Of a stretch of 64,000 nucleotides of DNA, positions 1 through 6,984 are shown piece after piece. Source of the stretch: Streptomyces sp. BHT-5-2. Lineage in GTDB: Bacteria; Actinomycetota; Actinomycetes; Streptomycetales; Streptomycetaceae. Below the pieces are notes generated by a model. It had not been told where the DNA came from and searched no databases. It worked only from the letters and a program-made list of their open reading frames with translations. The translations under genes were made by a program, and so were the position numbers. The stretch is from the NCBI RefSeq assembly GCF_019774615.1, contig NZ_CP081496.1:2604001-2668000 (forward strand). Reading direction: 5' to 3'. The stretch's first letter is position 1. Each line of letters begins with the position of its first letter.

Positions 1-1
1 G

Positions 2-85
2 GCCGCCAGCGCCGGCCTCTCCTTCCTGATCGTCGTCCTCGCCCTGCCCAAGGCTCTGCGAAAGGCGGAACCAGCCCATGCGTGA
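2..85 (+). CDS. C-terminal end of a membrane protein (partial)
   Basis: Only the last 27 codons are inside the window. The frame from base 2 encodes a hydrophobic helix (about residues 4-17 of the fragment, with FLIVVLALP) followed by a basic and polar tail ending in EPAHA and TGA at 83-85. A final membrane helix with a short charged cytoplasmic tail is typical of MFS-type and similar transporters, but the family cannot be told from so little. The stop overlaps the ATG of the next gene by 8 bases, so the two are probably one transcription unit; a transporter paired with an amidohydrolase would make sense as uptake and cleavage of an N-acylated substrate (inference). Confidence 0.6.
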   Translation, partial: AASAGLSFLIVVLALPKALRKAEPAHA

Positions 86-1283
86 CGCCGTACGCACCGA
101 CCTGCTCGACCGCGTCGCGCAGCTGCTTCCCCAACTCGTCGGCTGGCGCCGCGACCTGCACGCCCACCCGGAGACCGGAGTCCACAACCCGCGGACCCAG
201 CAGGCCGTCCTGACGGCGCTCGAAGGACTGGATCTGGACGTCGCCCGGGGCCGCACCTGCAGCTCGGTGACCGCGACCCTGCGCGGTGGCCGCCCCGGCC
301 CCACCGTCCTGCTGCGGGCCGACACCGACGCGCTGCCCATGACGGAGGACACCGGCCTCGCGTTCGCCAGTCGGAACCCGGACGCCGCCCACGCCTGCGG
401 CCACGACGCGCACACCGCGATGCTGCTGGGCGCCGCCACCCTCCTGGCCACCGAGCTGCGCGCGGAGGTCGCGGGCACCGTGAAGTTCGTCTTCCAGCCC
501 GGCGAGGAGGGCTGCGGAGGCGCGGAACGGATGCTGGCGGAGGGGCTCCTGGACGAGCCGGTGGACGCGGCGTTCGCGCTGCACGTCAACCCCAACCTCC
601 CCGCCGGCGTCGTCGCCACCAGGCCCGGCTCCTTCTTCGCCTCCTGCGACGAGTTCGAGATCACCCTCACCGGCCGCGGCGGCCACGCGTCCATGCCGCA
701 CACCTGCAACGACCCCATCCCCGCCCTGCTGACCCTGGGGACCGGCCTGTTGAGCACGGTCTCCAGGAGCTTCGACCCGGCCTCGCCGGTCCTGGTGAGC
801 CTCGGCGCGGTGACGGCCGGCACCACCTCCAACGTCATCCCGGAATCGGGCGTCCTGAAGGGCACGCTCCGCGCCTACACCCCCGAGTCGAGGGCCCGGG
901 CGTGGGACCGCATCACCCGCCTCGCCGAGTCCACCGCCGAGGCCCACGGCCTCACCTGCCGCGTCAGCCACAGCTACGGCTGCGCCCCCACCGTCAACAC
1001 CCCCGAAAAGGCCGCCCGGGTCCTCGGCCTGGCCGCCGAACTGCTCGGCCCGGAACGCTCCGTGGAGCTGCCCGCTCCCGTCATGGCCGCCGAGGACTTC
1101 GGCTACCTCCTGGAGCGCGTCCCCGGCGCCCTCGTCCTCGTGGGCGCCTGCCCGCCGGGGACTTCCCCGGGCGAGGCCGCCCCGTGCCACTCCAACCGGA
1201 TGGTCCTCGACGAGGAAGCCATGATCACCGGCACCGCCCTCCACGTGGCCCTCGCCCTGTCCGGACCGGGCCCCGCCTCCTGA
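78..1283 (+). CDS. M20 family metal-dependent amidohydrolase
   Basis: A 401-residue peptidase M20 protein of the hippurate hydrolase / N-acyl-L-amino acid amidohydrolase / AbgA group, which release the acyl group from N-acylated amino acids in the cytoplasm. Motifs appear in family order: RDLHAHPE at residues 26-33, RADTDALP at 80-87, the metal-binding HACGHDAH at 105-112, FQPGEEG at 139-145 with the catalytic glutamate pair, GRGGHASMPH at 199-208 in the dimerisation domain, and AAEDFGY near residue 345. Length is normal for the family. The ATG lies inside the end of the upstream membrane protein gene, suggesting coupling. It converges on the PIG-L gene with only 19 bases between stops. Substrate cannot be decided; the family assignment is firm. 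Confidence 0.9.
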   Translation: MRDAVRTDLLDRVAQLLPQLVGWRRDLHAHPETGVHNPRTQQAVLTALEGLDLDVARGRTCSSVTATLRGGRPGPTVLLRADTDALPMTEDTGLAFASRNPDAAHACGHDAHTAMLLGAATLLATELRAEVAGTVKFVFQPGEEGCGGAERMLAEGLLDEPVDAAFALHVNPNLPAGVVATRPGSFFASCDEFEITLTGRGGHASMPHTCNDPIPALLTLGTGLLSTVSRSFDPASPVLVSLGAVTAGTTSNVIPESGVLKGTLRAYTPESRARAWDRITRLAESTAEAHGLTCRVSHSYGCAPTVNTPEKAARVLGLAAELLGPERSVELPAPVMAAEDFGYLLERVPGALVLVGACPPGTSPGEAAPCHSNRMVLDEEAMITGTALHVALALSGPGPAS

Positions 1284-1302
1284 GCCGGCCCTCGGACCCG
1301 CC

Positions 1303-2064
1303 CTAGTGAGCAAACACCTCGAACAGCACCGCCGGGCGGCCGTGATGGCGGGCGGCGGCGGTGGCGAAGGCGCGGTCCAGGAAGTCGCGGGCGTAGGCGT
1401 GCGGGTCCTGGTCGGGGGCGGTGAGGGCCCTGATGTAAGTGGTGTGGGCGGCCAGCGAGTCGACGGCGCGGTCGATGCCCGGGCCCACTTCGGCCGCGTG
1501 GGTGGGCCGGGGGGAGCCGGCGACGGCGGTCCAGCGGACGCCGGTCCACGGGGAGAGGCCCTCGGCGTCGGCGAGTTCGGGGAAGATCCAGCGGTTGCCG
1601 GCGTCGGCCGCGGCGTCCAGGACGGCGCGGCCCACCACCCGGTGGTCGGGGGTGTTCCAGTGGGTGCCGAACCAGGTGTCGCGGTGGTTGAGGGTGATCA
1701 GCAGTTCGGGGCGGTGCCGGCGGACCGCGGCGGCCAGGTCGCGGCGGAGCGCCATGGAGGGCTCGATCACGCCGTCCCGGTGGCCGTCGAGGAACTCGAC
1801 GGTGCGGACGCCGACGTGCGCCGCGGCGGCGCGCTGTTCGGCCTCGCGGACCGCGGCGCACTCGGGCGGCGCCAGGCCGTCGATACCGGCCTCGCCGCGG
1901 GTGACCAGGAGATAGCGGATGTCCCGGCCGGCGTCGGCCCATTCGGCCACGGCTGCCGCGGCGCCGTATTCGAGGTCGTCGGGGTGGGCCACGACGGCCA
2001 GCGCCCGCCGCCAGTCGTCGGGCATCGGGCGGAGGGAGCTGACGGCTGCGTTCTCGATCGGCAT
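1303..2064 (-). CDS. PIG-L family (LmbE-like) deacetylase
   Basis: A 253-residue PIG-L/LmbE fold protein, a Zn-dependent family that removes N-acetyl groups from amino sugars and glycoconjugates. The metal motif AHPDD is at residues 26-30, and a second histidine-rich motif follows (HRDTWFGTHWNTPDHR, with the conserved HxxD-H spacing). I place the start at the ATG at 2062-2064 because it is preceded by an AAAGGG ribosome-binding site; the open frame upstream of it is compositionally non-coding. The neighbours are an M20 amidohydrolase (convergent) and a GntR regulator (divergent), so this may be a small regulated catabolic locus. It is distinct from mshB at 38.8 kb: it is shorter and lacks the HAHPDDE context. 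Substrate unknown. Confidence 0.85.
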   Translation of the reverse strand: MPIENAAVSSLRPMPDDWRRALAVVAHPDDLEYGAAAAVAEWADAGRDIRYLLVTRGEAGIDGLAPPECAAVREAEQRAAAAHVGVRTVEFLDGHRDGVIEPSMALRRDLAAAVRRHRPELLITLNHRDTWFGTHWNTPDHRVVGRAVLDAAADAGNRWIFPELADAEGLSPWTGVRWTAVAGSPRPTHAAEVGPGIDRAVDSLAAHTTYIRALTAPDQDPHAYARDFLDRAFATAAARHHGRPAVLFEVFAH

Positions 2065-2323
2065 CGCGGTCCCTTTCTGCTCGGTGGCGATGGTGACACG
2101 GCCGGAAGCGACCGCACAGGGACGGACACGAACGGACAGCCGTGGGCGGCGCGACGGAGGCCGGCGCGAAGGGGCGTAACGGGTGTTTTGGGGTGCGGCG
2201 GGGCGCGGGGGAGACGGAGCTGAGCTGCGGCAATCGCCATCCGTAAAGCTATGGCTCAAGCTTGCGGTCGGCAACGCGGGGTTGTCACGCTGTCGCTGAC
2301 TGTCAAGCTGTTGGGAGGGGCAC

Positions 2324-3073
2324 GTGCCTTTCGGTGAGCAGCCCGCGTACCTCCGCGTCGCCGGTGACCTGCGCCAGAAGATCGTCGACGGGGTGCTGGC
2401 CCCGCACACCCGGCTCCCCTCCCAGGCGCGTATCCGTGAGGAGTACGGCGTCTCCGACACCGTCGCACTGGAGGCACGCAAGGTCCTGATGGCCGAGGGC
2501 CTGGTGGAGGGCCGGTCCGGTTCGGGGACGTACGTACGGGAGCAGCCGGTGCCGCGCCGGATCGCCCGCGGCGGCTATCACAGCCGGGGCTGCACGCCGT
2601 TCCGCCAGGAGCAGACGGACGAGCGGGTGCGCGGCACCTGGGAGTCCAACAGCGAGCAGGAGGCGGCCGGTTCGGCGGTGGCGGCCCGGCTGCGGATCCC
2701 GGTGGGCGCCAGGGTGATGCGGACGCGCTACGTGTTCCGCGCGGAGGGGGAGCCGTCGATGCTCTCCACCTCCTGGGAGCCGCTGGAGATCACCGGACGG
2801 ACGCCGGTGATGCTGCCGGAGGAGGGCCCGCTGGCCGGGCGCGGGGTGGTCGAGCGGATGGCCGCGATCGACGTGGTGGTGGACAACGTCGTCGAGGAGG
2901 TCGGCGCGCGGCCGGGCCTGGCGGAGGAGGCGATGGCGCTGGGCGGGGTGCCGGGGCATGCGGTGCTGGTCGTCTCGCGTACGTACTTCGCGGGCGGTCG
3001 GCCGGTCGAGACGGCGGATGTGATCGCGCTCGCGGCGCGCCATCGGGTGGCGTACCACCTGCCGGTGAAGTAG
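2324..3073 (+). CDS. GntR family transcriptional regulator with UTRA domain (HutC subfamily)
   Basis: A 249-residue regulator. Residues about 7-71 form the winged HTH of the GntR family (LPSQARIREEYGVSD, then the wing GLVEGRSGSGTYV). Residues about 95-240 form a UTRA ligand-binding domain as in HutC/FarR proteins, which bind small molecules and release an operator. The GTG start at 2324-2326 follows GGGAGGGG at a good distance. It is divergent from the PIG-L deacetylase gene (259 bp between starts) and followed by an amino-acid permease, either of which could be its target. The intergenic region to the left has several TTG- and TGTC-containing stretches but no palindrome I would call an operator. 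Effector unknown. Confidence 0.88.
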   Translation: MPFGEQPAYLRVAGDLRQKIVDGVLAPHTRLPSQARIREEYGVSDTVALEARKVLMAEGLVEGRSGSGTYVREQPVPRRIARGGYHSRGCTPFRQEQTDERVRGTWESNSEQEAAGSAVAARLRIPVGARVMRTRYVFRAEGEPSMLSTSWEPLEITGRTPVMLPEEGPLAGRGVVERMAAIDVVVDNVVEEVGARPGLAEEAMALGGVPGHAVLVVSRTYFAGGRPVETADVIALAARHRVAYHLPVK

Positions 3074-3457
3074 CGGCGGGGCGCGACGTTCTCCCGCGTG
3101 GCGTTCTCCCCCCCTGGCGCGTGTGCCGGGTGCCCGGGGCCGCCATGAGAGCACTCCGCGGACGTTCCACGGCGGCCCTCGGAGACACCCTCGCGGACTC
3201 CCCGTGGTCGCCAAGTCGACGCCGGGTGTGGGGATCCTGCGCAAATCGCAGGGTCTGCCGCCCGCAATTTCCAGCCGAATTATCTGTCCGATTTGCAGGG
3301 GTTTGTTGGCGAATGCCGTCCGCATATCGGTGTTGGAAACCTCACAGAGGCTCAACTCGGCGGGATTTTTTGTCCGGTGTGGGAACCGGATCTTCGGATT
3401 CGCTCATACGATGGCGAAGTTTGTGCACGGCACGGGGGAAGATCAGGAGACCAGCAC
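3074..3457. other. Gene-free 384-bp region with hairpin and permease promoter region
   Basis: No open frame here has Streptomyces coding bias; the part from about 3250 to 3450 is clearly lower in GC than its flanks, as promoter regions are. A perfect hairpin CCTGCG (3236-3241), loop CAAAT, CGCAGG (3247-3252) lies 163 bp after the GntR stop and could terminate that gene or act as a leader element. Near the permease a TACGAT at 3407-3412 is a plausible -10 box, but no good -35 box sits at the right distance. The permease ribosome-binding site AGGAGA follows at 3444-3449. Confidence 0.5.
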
Positions 3458-5152
3458 GTGACCACGACGAAGACGACGAGTGCGGAGCAGGGCTCGCACT
3501 CGTCGAATTACCGTCGGTCCCTCGGGACCATCGCCCTGACCGCCACTGGTCTCGGATCCATCATCGGTTCCGGCTGGCTGTTCGGGGCCGAGCGCGCCGC
3601 GGCCATCGCCGGCCCGGCCGCGATCCTCGCCTGGGTCATCGGCGCGGTCGTCGCCCTGACCATCGCGCTGACCTACACCGAGCTCGGCTCGATGTTCCCC
3701 AAGGCGGGCGGCATGGTCCGCTACGGCCAGTACTCGCACGGTTCCCTCGCGGGCTACCTGGCGGCCTGGGCCAACTGGATCGCGATCGTCTCCGTGATCC
3801 CGGGCGAGGCGACCGCCTCGGTCCAGTACATGAGCTCGTGGGAGTTCGGCTGGGCCAAGGCGCTGTTCGACGGCAAGGAGCTCACGGGCTCCGGCGTCGC
3901 GGTGGCCAGCGTCCTGCTGATCTTCTACTTCTTCATGAACTGGTTCGCGGTCTCGCTGTTCGCCAAGACCAACACCGCGATCACGGTCTTCAAGATCGTC
4001 GTGCCGGCGCTCACCGCGGGCGCCCTGATCTTTTCGCACTTCGACACCGGCAACATCCAGCGCGCCGGCGGCTTCGCCCCCAACGGCTGGAGCGCGGTCT
4101 TCAGCTGTGTGGCGCTCTCCGGCATCGTCTGGGCCTACAACGGCTTCCAGTCGCCGCTGAACCTCGCCGGTGAGGCGCGCAACCCGGGCCGCTCGCTGCC
4201 CAAGGCCGTCGCCTTCTCGATCATCATCGCGCTGGTCATCTACCTCGCGTTGCAGGTCGCCTTCCTCTTCGCGGTGCCCGCCGCCGACCTGAGCAAGGGC
4301 TGGGGCGGTCTGTCCTACCACTCCCCGCTCGCCGAGCTGGGCCTCGCCTGGGGCCTGAACTGGCTGGCGCTGCTGCTGTACGCGGACGCGTTCGTCTCGC
4401 CGTCCGGCACGGGCATGATCTACGCCGCGACCACCTCGCGCATGATCCAGGGCGTCCAGGAGAACGGTCATCTGCCGGGCGTCTTCGGCAAGGTGGACCC
4501 CAAGACCGGCATCCCGCGCCCGGCGCTGGTACTGAACCTCGTCGTCGCGTTCATGTTCCTCGCGGTCTTCCGCGGCTGGGGCTCGCTCGCCGAGATCGTC
4601 TCGGTCGCGACCGTCATCTCGTACATCACCGGGCCGGTCGCGGTGATGGGTCTGCGGCGGCTGGCGCCGCAGATGAAGCGGCCGGTGCAGCTGCGCGCCA
4701 TGCCGGTCATCGCGCCGATCGCGATGATCTTCGGTTCGCTGGTCCTGTACTGGGGCAAGTGGCCGCTCACCGGCAAGGTCATCTTCATCATGGCCATCGG
4801 GCTGCCGGTCTGGGCCTGGTACGAGATCGTCCGGCCGTGGAAGCAGGGCCGCAGCCCGCTGCGCGAGCTGATGCCGCACCTCAAGGCGGGCGCGTGGATG
4901 GTGATCTACCTCGTGGTGATGGCGGCCGTCTCCTACCTGGGCGGCAAGGAGTTCGGCGGCCAGGGCTACCTCCCGCCGGGCATCGACCTCGCGGTCGTCG
5001 CGGCGATCGCGCTGGCCTTCTACTACTGGGGCGTGCGCAGCGCCTGGCGCAACCCGTCGCTGGTCGCGGTCGAGGCGGAGCTCGCCGCGGCCGAGGCCGC
5101 CGAGGAGACGGGCGCCGAGACCGGCGACGACAAGGCTCCGACGACCGCCTGA
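3458..5152 (+). CDS. APC superfamily amino acid permease
   Basis: A 564-residue integral membrane transporter of the amino acid-polyamine-organocation superfamily. The N-terminus has the family hallmark GLGSIIGSGWLFG in helix 1, followed by AYTELGS-like IALTYTELGSMFPKAGG in helices 2-3; about twelve membrane helices can be traced, then a soluble acidic Ala/Glu-rich tail. The pattern is closest in my memory to YveA-type aspartate/proton symporters, but substrate assignment from motifs alone is weak. The GTG at 3458-3460 is chosen because AGGAGA lies 8 bases upstream; an open frame continues to 3293 but is not coding-like. The gene is single and ends in a long three-part hairpin terminator. Confidence 0.85.
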   Translation: MTTTKTTSAEQGSHSSNYRRSLGTIALTATGLGSIIGSGWLFGAERAAAIAGPAAILAWVIGAVVALTIALTYTELGSMFPKAGGMVRYGQYSHGSLAGYLAAWANWIAIVSVIPGEATASVQYMSSWEFGWAKALFDGKELTGSGVAVASVLLIFYFFMNWFAVSLFAKTNTAITVFKIVVPALTAGALIFSHFDTGNIQRAGGFAPNGWSAVFSCVALSGIVWAYNGFQSPLNLAGEARNPGRSLPKAVAFSIIIALVIYLALQVAFLFAVPAADLSKGWGGLSYHSPLAELGLAWGLNWLALLLYADAFVSPSGTGMIYAATTSRMIQGVQENGHLPGVFGKVDPKTGIPRPALVLNLVVAFMFLAVFRGWGSLAEIVSVATVISYITGPVAVMGLRRLAPQMKRPVQLRAMPVIAPIAMIFGSLVLYWGKWPLTGKVIFIMAIGLPVWAWYEIVRPWKQGRSPLRELMPHLKAGAWMVIYLVVMAAVSYLGGKEFGGQGYLPPGIDLAVVAAIALAFYYWGVRSAWRNPSLVAVEAELAAAEAAEETGAETGDDKAPTTA

Positions 5153-5219
5153 GGCGCCGTTCGCCGTCGCGGGCCGCCCCCGGCCCACCCCGCACAACCG
5201 CCCGAGTTCCCCGGGCACC

Positions 5220-5269
5220 CCGGCCGCTCGCGGGCCGCACCTGGTGATCCAGGGCCCGCGGGTGGCCGG
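5220..5269 (+). terminator. Three-tier hairpin terminator after the permease
   Basis: Nested inverted repeats: CCGGCC (5220-5225) pairs with GGCCGG (5264-5269), CGCGGGC (5229-5235) with GCCCGCG (5254-5260), and an inner CCTGG-TGAT-CCAGG (5240-5253) closes the loop. A T-rich stretch follows (TCTCTCTTTGTG from about 5275). It lies 67 bases after the permease stop. Confidence 0.8.
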
Positions 5270-5318
5270 TTCGGTCTCTCTTTGTGTAATTCCATAACCG
5301 GTGCGTGAAGGTCGGGCG

Positions 5319-5331
5319 TAGGCTCGGGCAT
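5319..5331 (+). promoter_or_regulatory. Leaderless-type -10 box (TAGGCT, 7 nt, ATG)
   Basis: TAGGCT at 5319-5324 is separated by 7 bases from an ATG at 5332. The same box with identical spacing precedes the Nudix gene and mshB in this window and, on the other strand, the S9 peptidase gene. No convincing TTGAC-type -35 box is present, as is common for Streptomyces leaderless promoters. Confidence 0.5.
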
Positions 5332-5412
5332 ATGCGGATTGCGATTTCGGCATCAGCAGAGGAGGGGCGCGCCGCCGCGGCGCGCTGCGCGGCGGACGGA
5401 GGGGCGCAATGA
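5332..5412 (+). CDS. Possible 26-residue leader peptide coupled to the SPOR gene
   Basis: The ATG at 5332 sits exactly 7 bases after a TAGGCT box, where a leaderless transcript would begin. The frame runs 26 codons and stops at TGA 5410-5412, overlapping the ATG of the SPOR gene (5409-5411) as ATGA. The predicted peptide starts MRIAISASAEEGR and is Ala-rich with no recognised domain. G/C at third positions is about 73%, lower than real genes here, so it may be a translated leader rather than a functional protein. The alternative is that the region is just the 5' leader of the SPOR gene, which has its own good ribosome-binding site. Confidence 0.3.
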   Translation: MRIAISASAEEGRAAAARCAADGGAQ

Positions 5413-5588
5413 CCGAGAACGAGACCGTGCTGCCCTGGCTCGTCATCCGCCAGGACGAAGGCGGCAACCGCTATCGCGTCGGTCGCTATGCCACCCGAGC
5501 GGAGGCGGAGCGGGTCGCCGACCGCCTCGACACCCGTGGCAATCAGCGGCTTTACGTGGTCGAGCGGGTCGGGCAGGGAGCCGCCTGA
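5409..5588 (+). CDS. Small SPOR-domain-like protein
   Basis: A 59-residue protein too short for most gene finders but recognisable: it begins MTENETVLPWLVIRQDE, continues with GNRYRVGRYATRAEAERVADRL and ends in LYVVERVGQG. This matches the small SPOR-domain-containing proteins conserved across Streptomyces; a SPOR fold binds denuded glycan strands of peptidoglycan in larger proteins, but here there is no membrane anchor or signal peptide, so the role is unknown. GGAGGGG immediately upstream is a strong ribosome-binding site. The ATG overlaps the stop of a possible leader peptide. The Nudix gene follows 63 bases later from its own promoter. Confidence 0.8.
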   Translation: MTENETVLPWLVIRQDEGGNRYRVGRYATRAEAERVADRLDTRGNQRLYVVERVGQGAA

Positions 5589-5638
5589 GAAGCGGCGCGA
5601 GGCGAGACGGGCGGGGAGCGGAAGACCGGCGGGGGACG

Positions 5639-5651
5639 TAGGCTGCCGCGC
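5639..5651 (+). promoter_or_regulatory. Leaderless promoter of the Nudix gene
   Basis: TAGGCT at 5639-5644, then 7 bases, then the ATG at 5652. There is no ribosome-binding site between them, so the mRNA probably starts at the ATG itself. Confidence 0.6.
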
Positions 5652-6080
5652 ATGACGACGGTGCGCGTAGTGGTGGGCGGTGCGGTGTGCGAGCGGGGGC
5701 GGTTGCTGGCCGCCCGGCGGAGCGCGCCACCCGCGTTGGCCGGCCGGTGGGAGCTGCCCGGCGGCAAGGTGGAGGACGACGAGACGCCGGAGCAGGCGCT
5801 CGTCCGCGAGCTGCACGAGGAGCTGGGCGTGGACGTCGCCCCCGTGGAGCGGATTCCGGGCGAGTGGGTGCTGCGGCCCGGCTATGTGCTTCAGGTGTGG
5901 ACCGCCCGGCTGGTCTCCGGCCGCCCGGAGCCGCTCCAGGACCATGACGAGCTGCGCTGGCTGCGGCCCGGCGAGGAGCGCGAGGTCGACTGGCTGGACC
6001 AGGACCGGCCGGCGGTCGCCGAGGTGATGCGCCGGCTGGGGTCCCTGCCCGCGGTGGGGATCCCGGGCGCGCGGCTGTAG
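5652..6080 (+). CDS. Nudix hydrolase, MutT-like
   Basis: A 142-residue (deoxy)nucleoside triphosphate pyrophosphohydrolase-type Nudix protein. The Nudix box is complete: G38, five residues, E44, seven residues, R52-E53, then E56-E57-x-G59-V60, giving the Mg-binding helix. The start of the protein (VRVVVGGAVCERGRLLAARR) and the segment GRWELPGGK match MutT/8-oxo-dGTPase relatives, which sanitise the nucleotide pool. Length is typical of a single-domain MutT. There is no ribosome-binding site; a TAGGCT box 7 bases upstream of the ATG points to leaderless expression. The exact nucleotide substrate is not predictable. The neighbours are the SPOR protein upstream and a regulatory ATPase downstream, with no evident functional link. 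Confidence 0.88.
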   Translation: MTTVRVVVGGAVCERGRLLAARRSAPPALAGRWELPGGKVEDDETPEQALVRELHEELGVDVAPVERIPGEWVLRPGYVLQVWTARLVSGRPEPLQDHDELRWLRPGEEREVDWLDQDRPAVAEVMRRLGSLPAVGIPGARL

Positions 6081-6251
6081 GCGGGACGCCGCCGAGGCGT
6101 GCGCCCCGGCGGCCGACGACGCTCCGAACGGCCGCCTGCGGAGCGCTCGACGCCACGCCGGGCCCCTCGTCGTGCCCGTTGCCCGCACGCGTCCTCGCCG
6201 TGGCCCGCGTGCCGCCCCGCGCTCACGCTTTGCCGGGATATATGCGCTATT

Positions 6252-6271
6252 TGTGCCACTGTGTGCCATTG
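6252..6271 (+). repeat. Tandem 10-mer TGTGCCA(C/T)TG
   Basis: Two adjacent copies, TGTGCCACTG (6252-6261) and TGTGCCATTG (6262-6271), differ at one base. They lie in the 289-bp gene-free region between the Nudix gene and the RsbW-like ATPase, about 100 bases upstream of the ATPase start. A 10-bp period puts both copies on the same helix face, as for tandem regulator sites. A GGGTAT at 6297-6302 resembles the -10 of sigmaB-type promoters but has no matching -35. Confidence 0.45.
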
Positions 6272-6369
6272 GGGGCGGTACTCGCCGTTCGATACCGGGT
6301 ATGTCCTGATTGGCCCCCTCGGTGTGGGCCGGGTACGACGGGGAACCCTCGGCCTGGGAAGTGATCGGC

Positions 6370-6822
6370 GTGAGCGACGGCGCAGCGGCAGAGGTCCCGG
6401 ATCCCGGTGCCACCGATGTCCGCAGGCGCGGCAGGGCCTCCGGCGCGCCGAGCGCCGAGTGGAGCTTCCCCGCCGACCCCGGTGCGGTGCGCACCGCCCG
6501 CACCATGGTCCGTCAGGTGCTCGACGACTGGGGGCTGAACGGCGCCGCCGATGTCGCGGTCCTGCTGGTCAGCGAGCTGGTCACCAACTCCCTGCGGTAC
6601 GCCAGCGGGCCGATCGGCGTGCGCATGGTGCTGCTCGGCGCCGGGGCGCTGCTCGTCGAGGTCTCCGATCCGCTGCCCGACCCGCCGCGGACCCGCACCG
6701 CCGCCCCCGACGACGAGGGGGGACGCGGACTCCAGCTGGTCGCGCACAGTTCACGGCGCTGGGGCACCCGGCAGGGAAAGAGCGGCAAGACTGTGTGGTT
6801 CGAGTTGTCGGTGGCTGGTTAG
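6370..6822 (+). CDS. RsbW-like ATP-binding protein (HATPase_c, single domain)
   Basis: A 150-residue GHKL-type ATPase of the anti-sigma-factor/serine kinase type abundant in Streptomyces. Visible motifs are the N-box (LLVSELVTNSLRYA), the G1 region (VEVSDPLPDPP) and the GGRGLQLV glycine-rich lid, ending with KTVWFELSV. Such proteins bind a sigma factor or phosphorylate an anti-anti-sigma protein. I use the GTG at 6370 because GGGAAG lies 8 bases upstream; starts at 6310 and 6361 are open but poorly placed. Its whole domain is repeated at the C-terminus of the next protein, so the pair likely arose by duplication and may act in one partner-switching circuit. No STAS or sigma gene is adjacent. 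Confidence 0.8.
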   Translation: MSDGAAAEVPDPGATDVRRRGRASGAPSAEWSFPADPGAVRTARTMVRQVLDDWGLNGAADVAVLLVSELVTNSLRYASGPIGVRMVLLGAGALLVEVSDPLPDPPRTRTAAPDDEGGRGLQLVAHSSRRWGTRQGKSGKTVWFELSVAG

Positions 6823-6984
6823 GAGTCAGGAGGAGTCCTGATCGTTGCCATTTCATCGACATTTCGTAGAGGGCCTGCGATCGAGACTGTGCTGTGATCG
6901 TGAAGACCGTGTTCCGGATAGCCGAGGTGCTGGAATACTCGGCAGGTCCGGTCCGGGCACGATGAGCTGGAGGGGACGGGGCTC

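Noticed and set aside
3443..5467. 674-codon minus-strand frame opposite the permease
   Set aside because: Asp/Arg/Gly-rich composition typical of antisense shadows in high-GC DNA; the plus-strand permease explains the region.
6297..6302. GGGTAT as a sigmaB-type promoter for the RsbW-like ATPase
   Set aside because: No GNNT or GTTT element lies 14-16 bases upstream, so a single hexamer is not enough.
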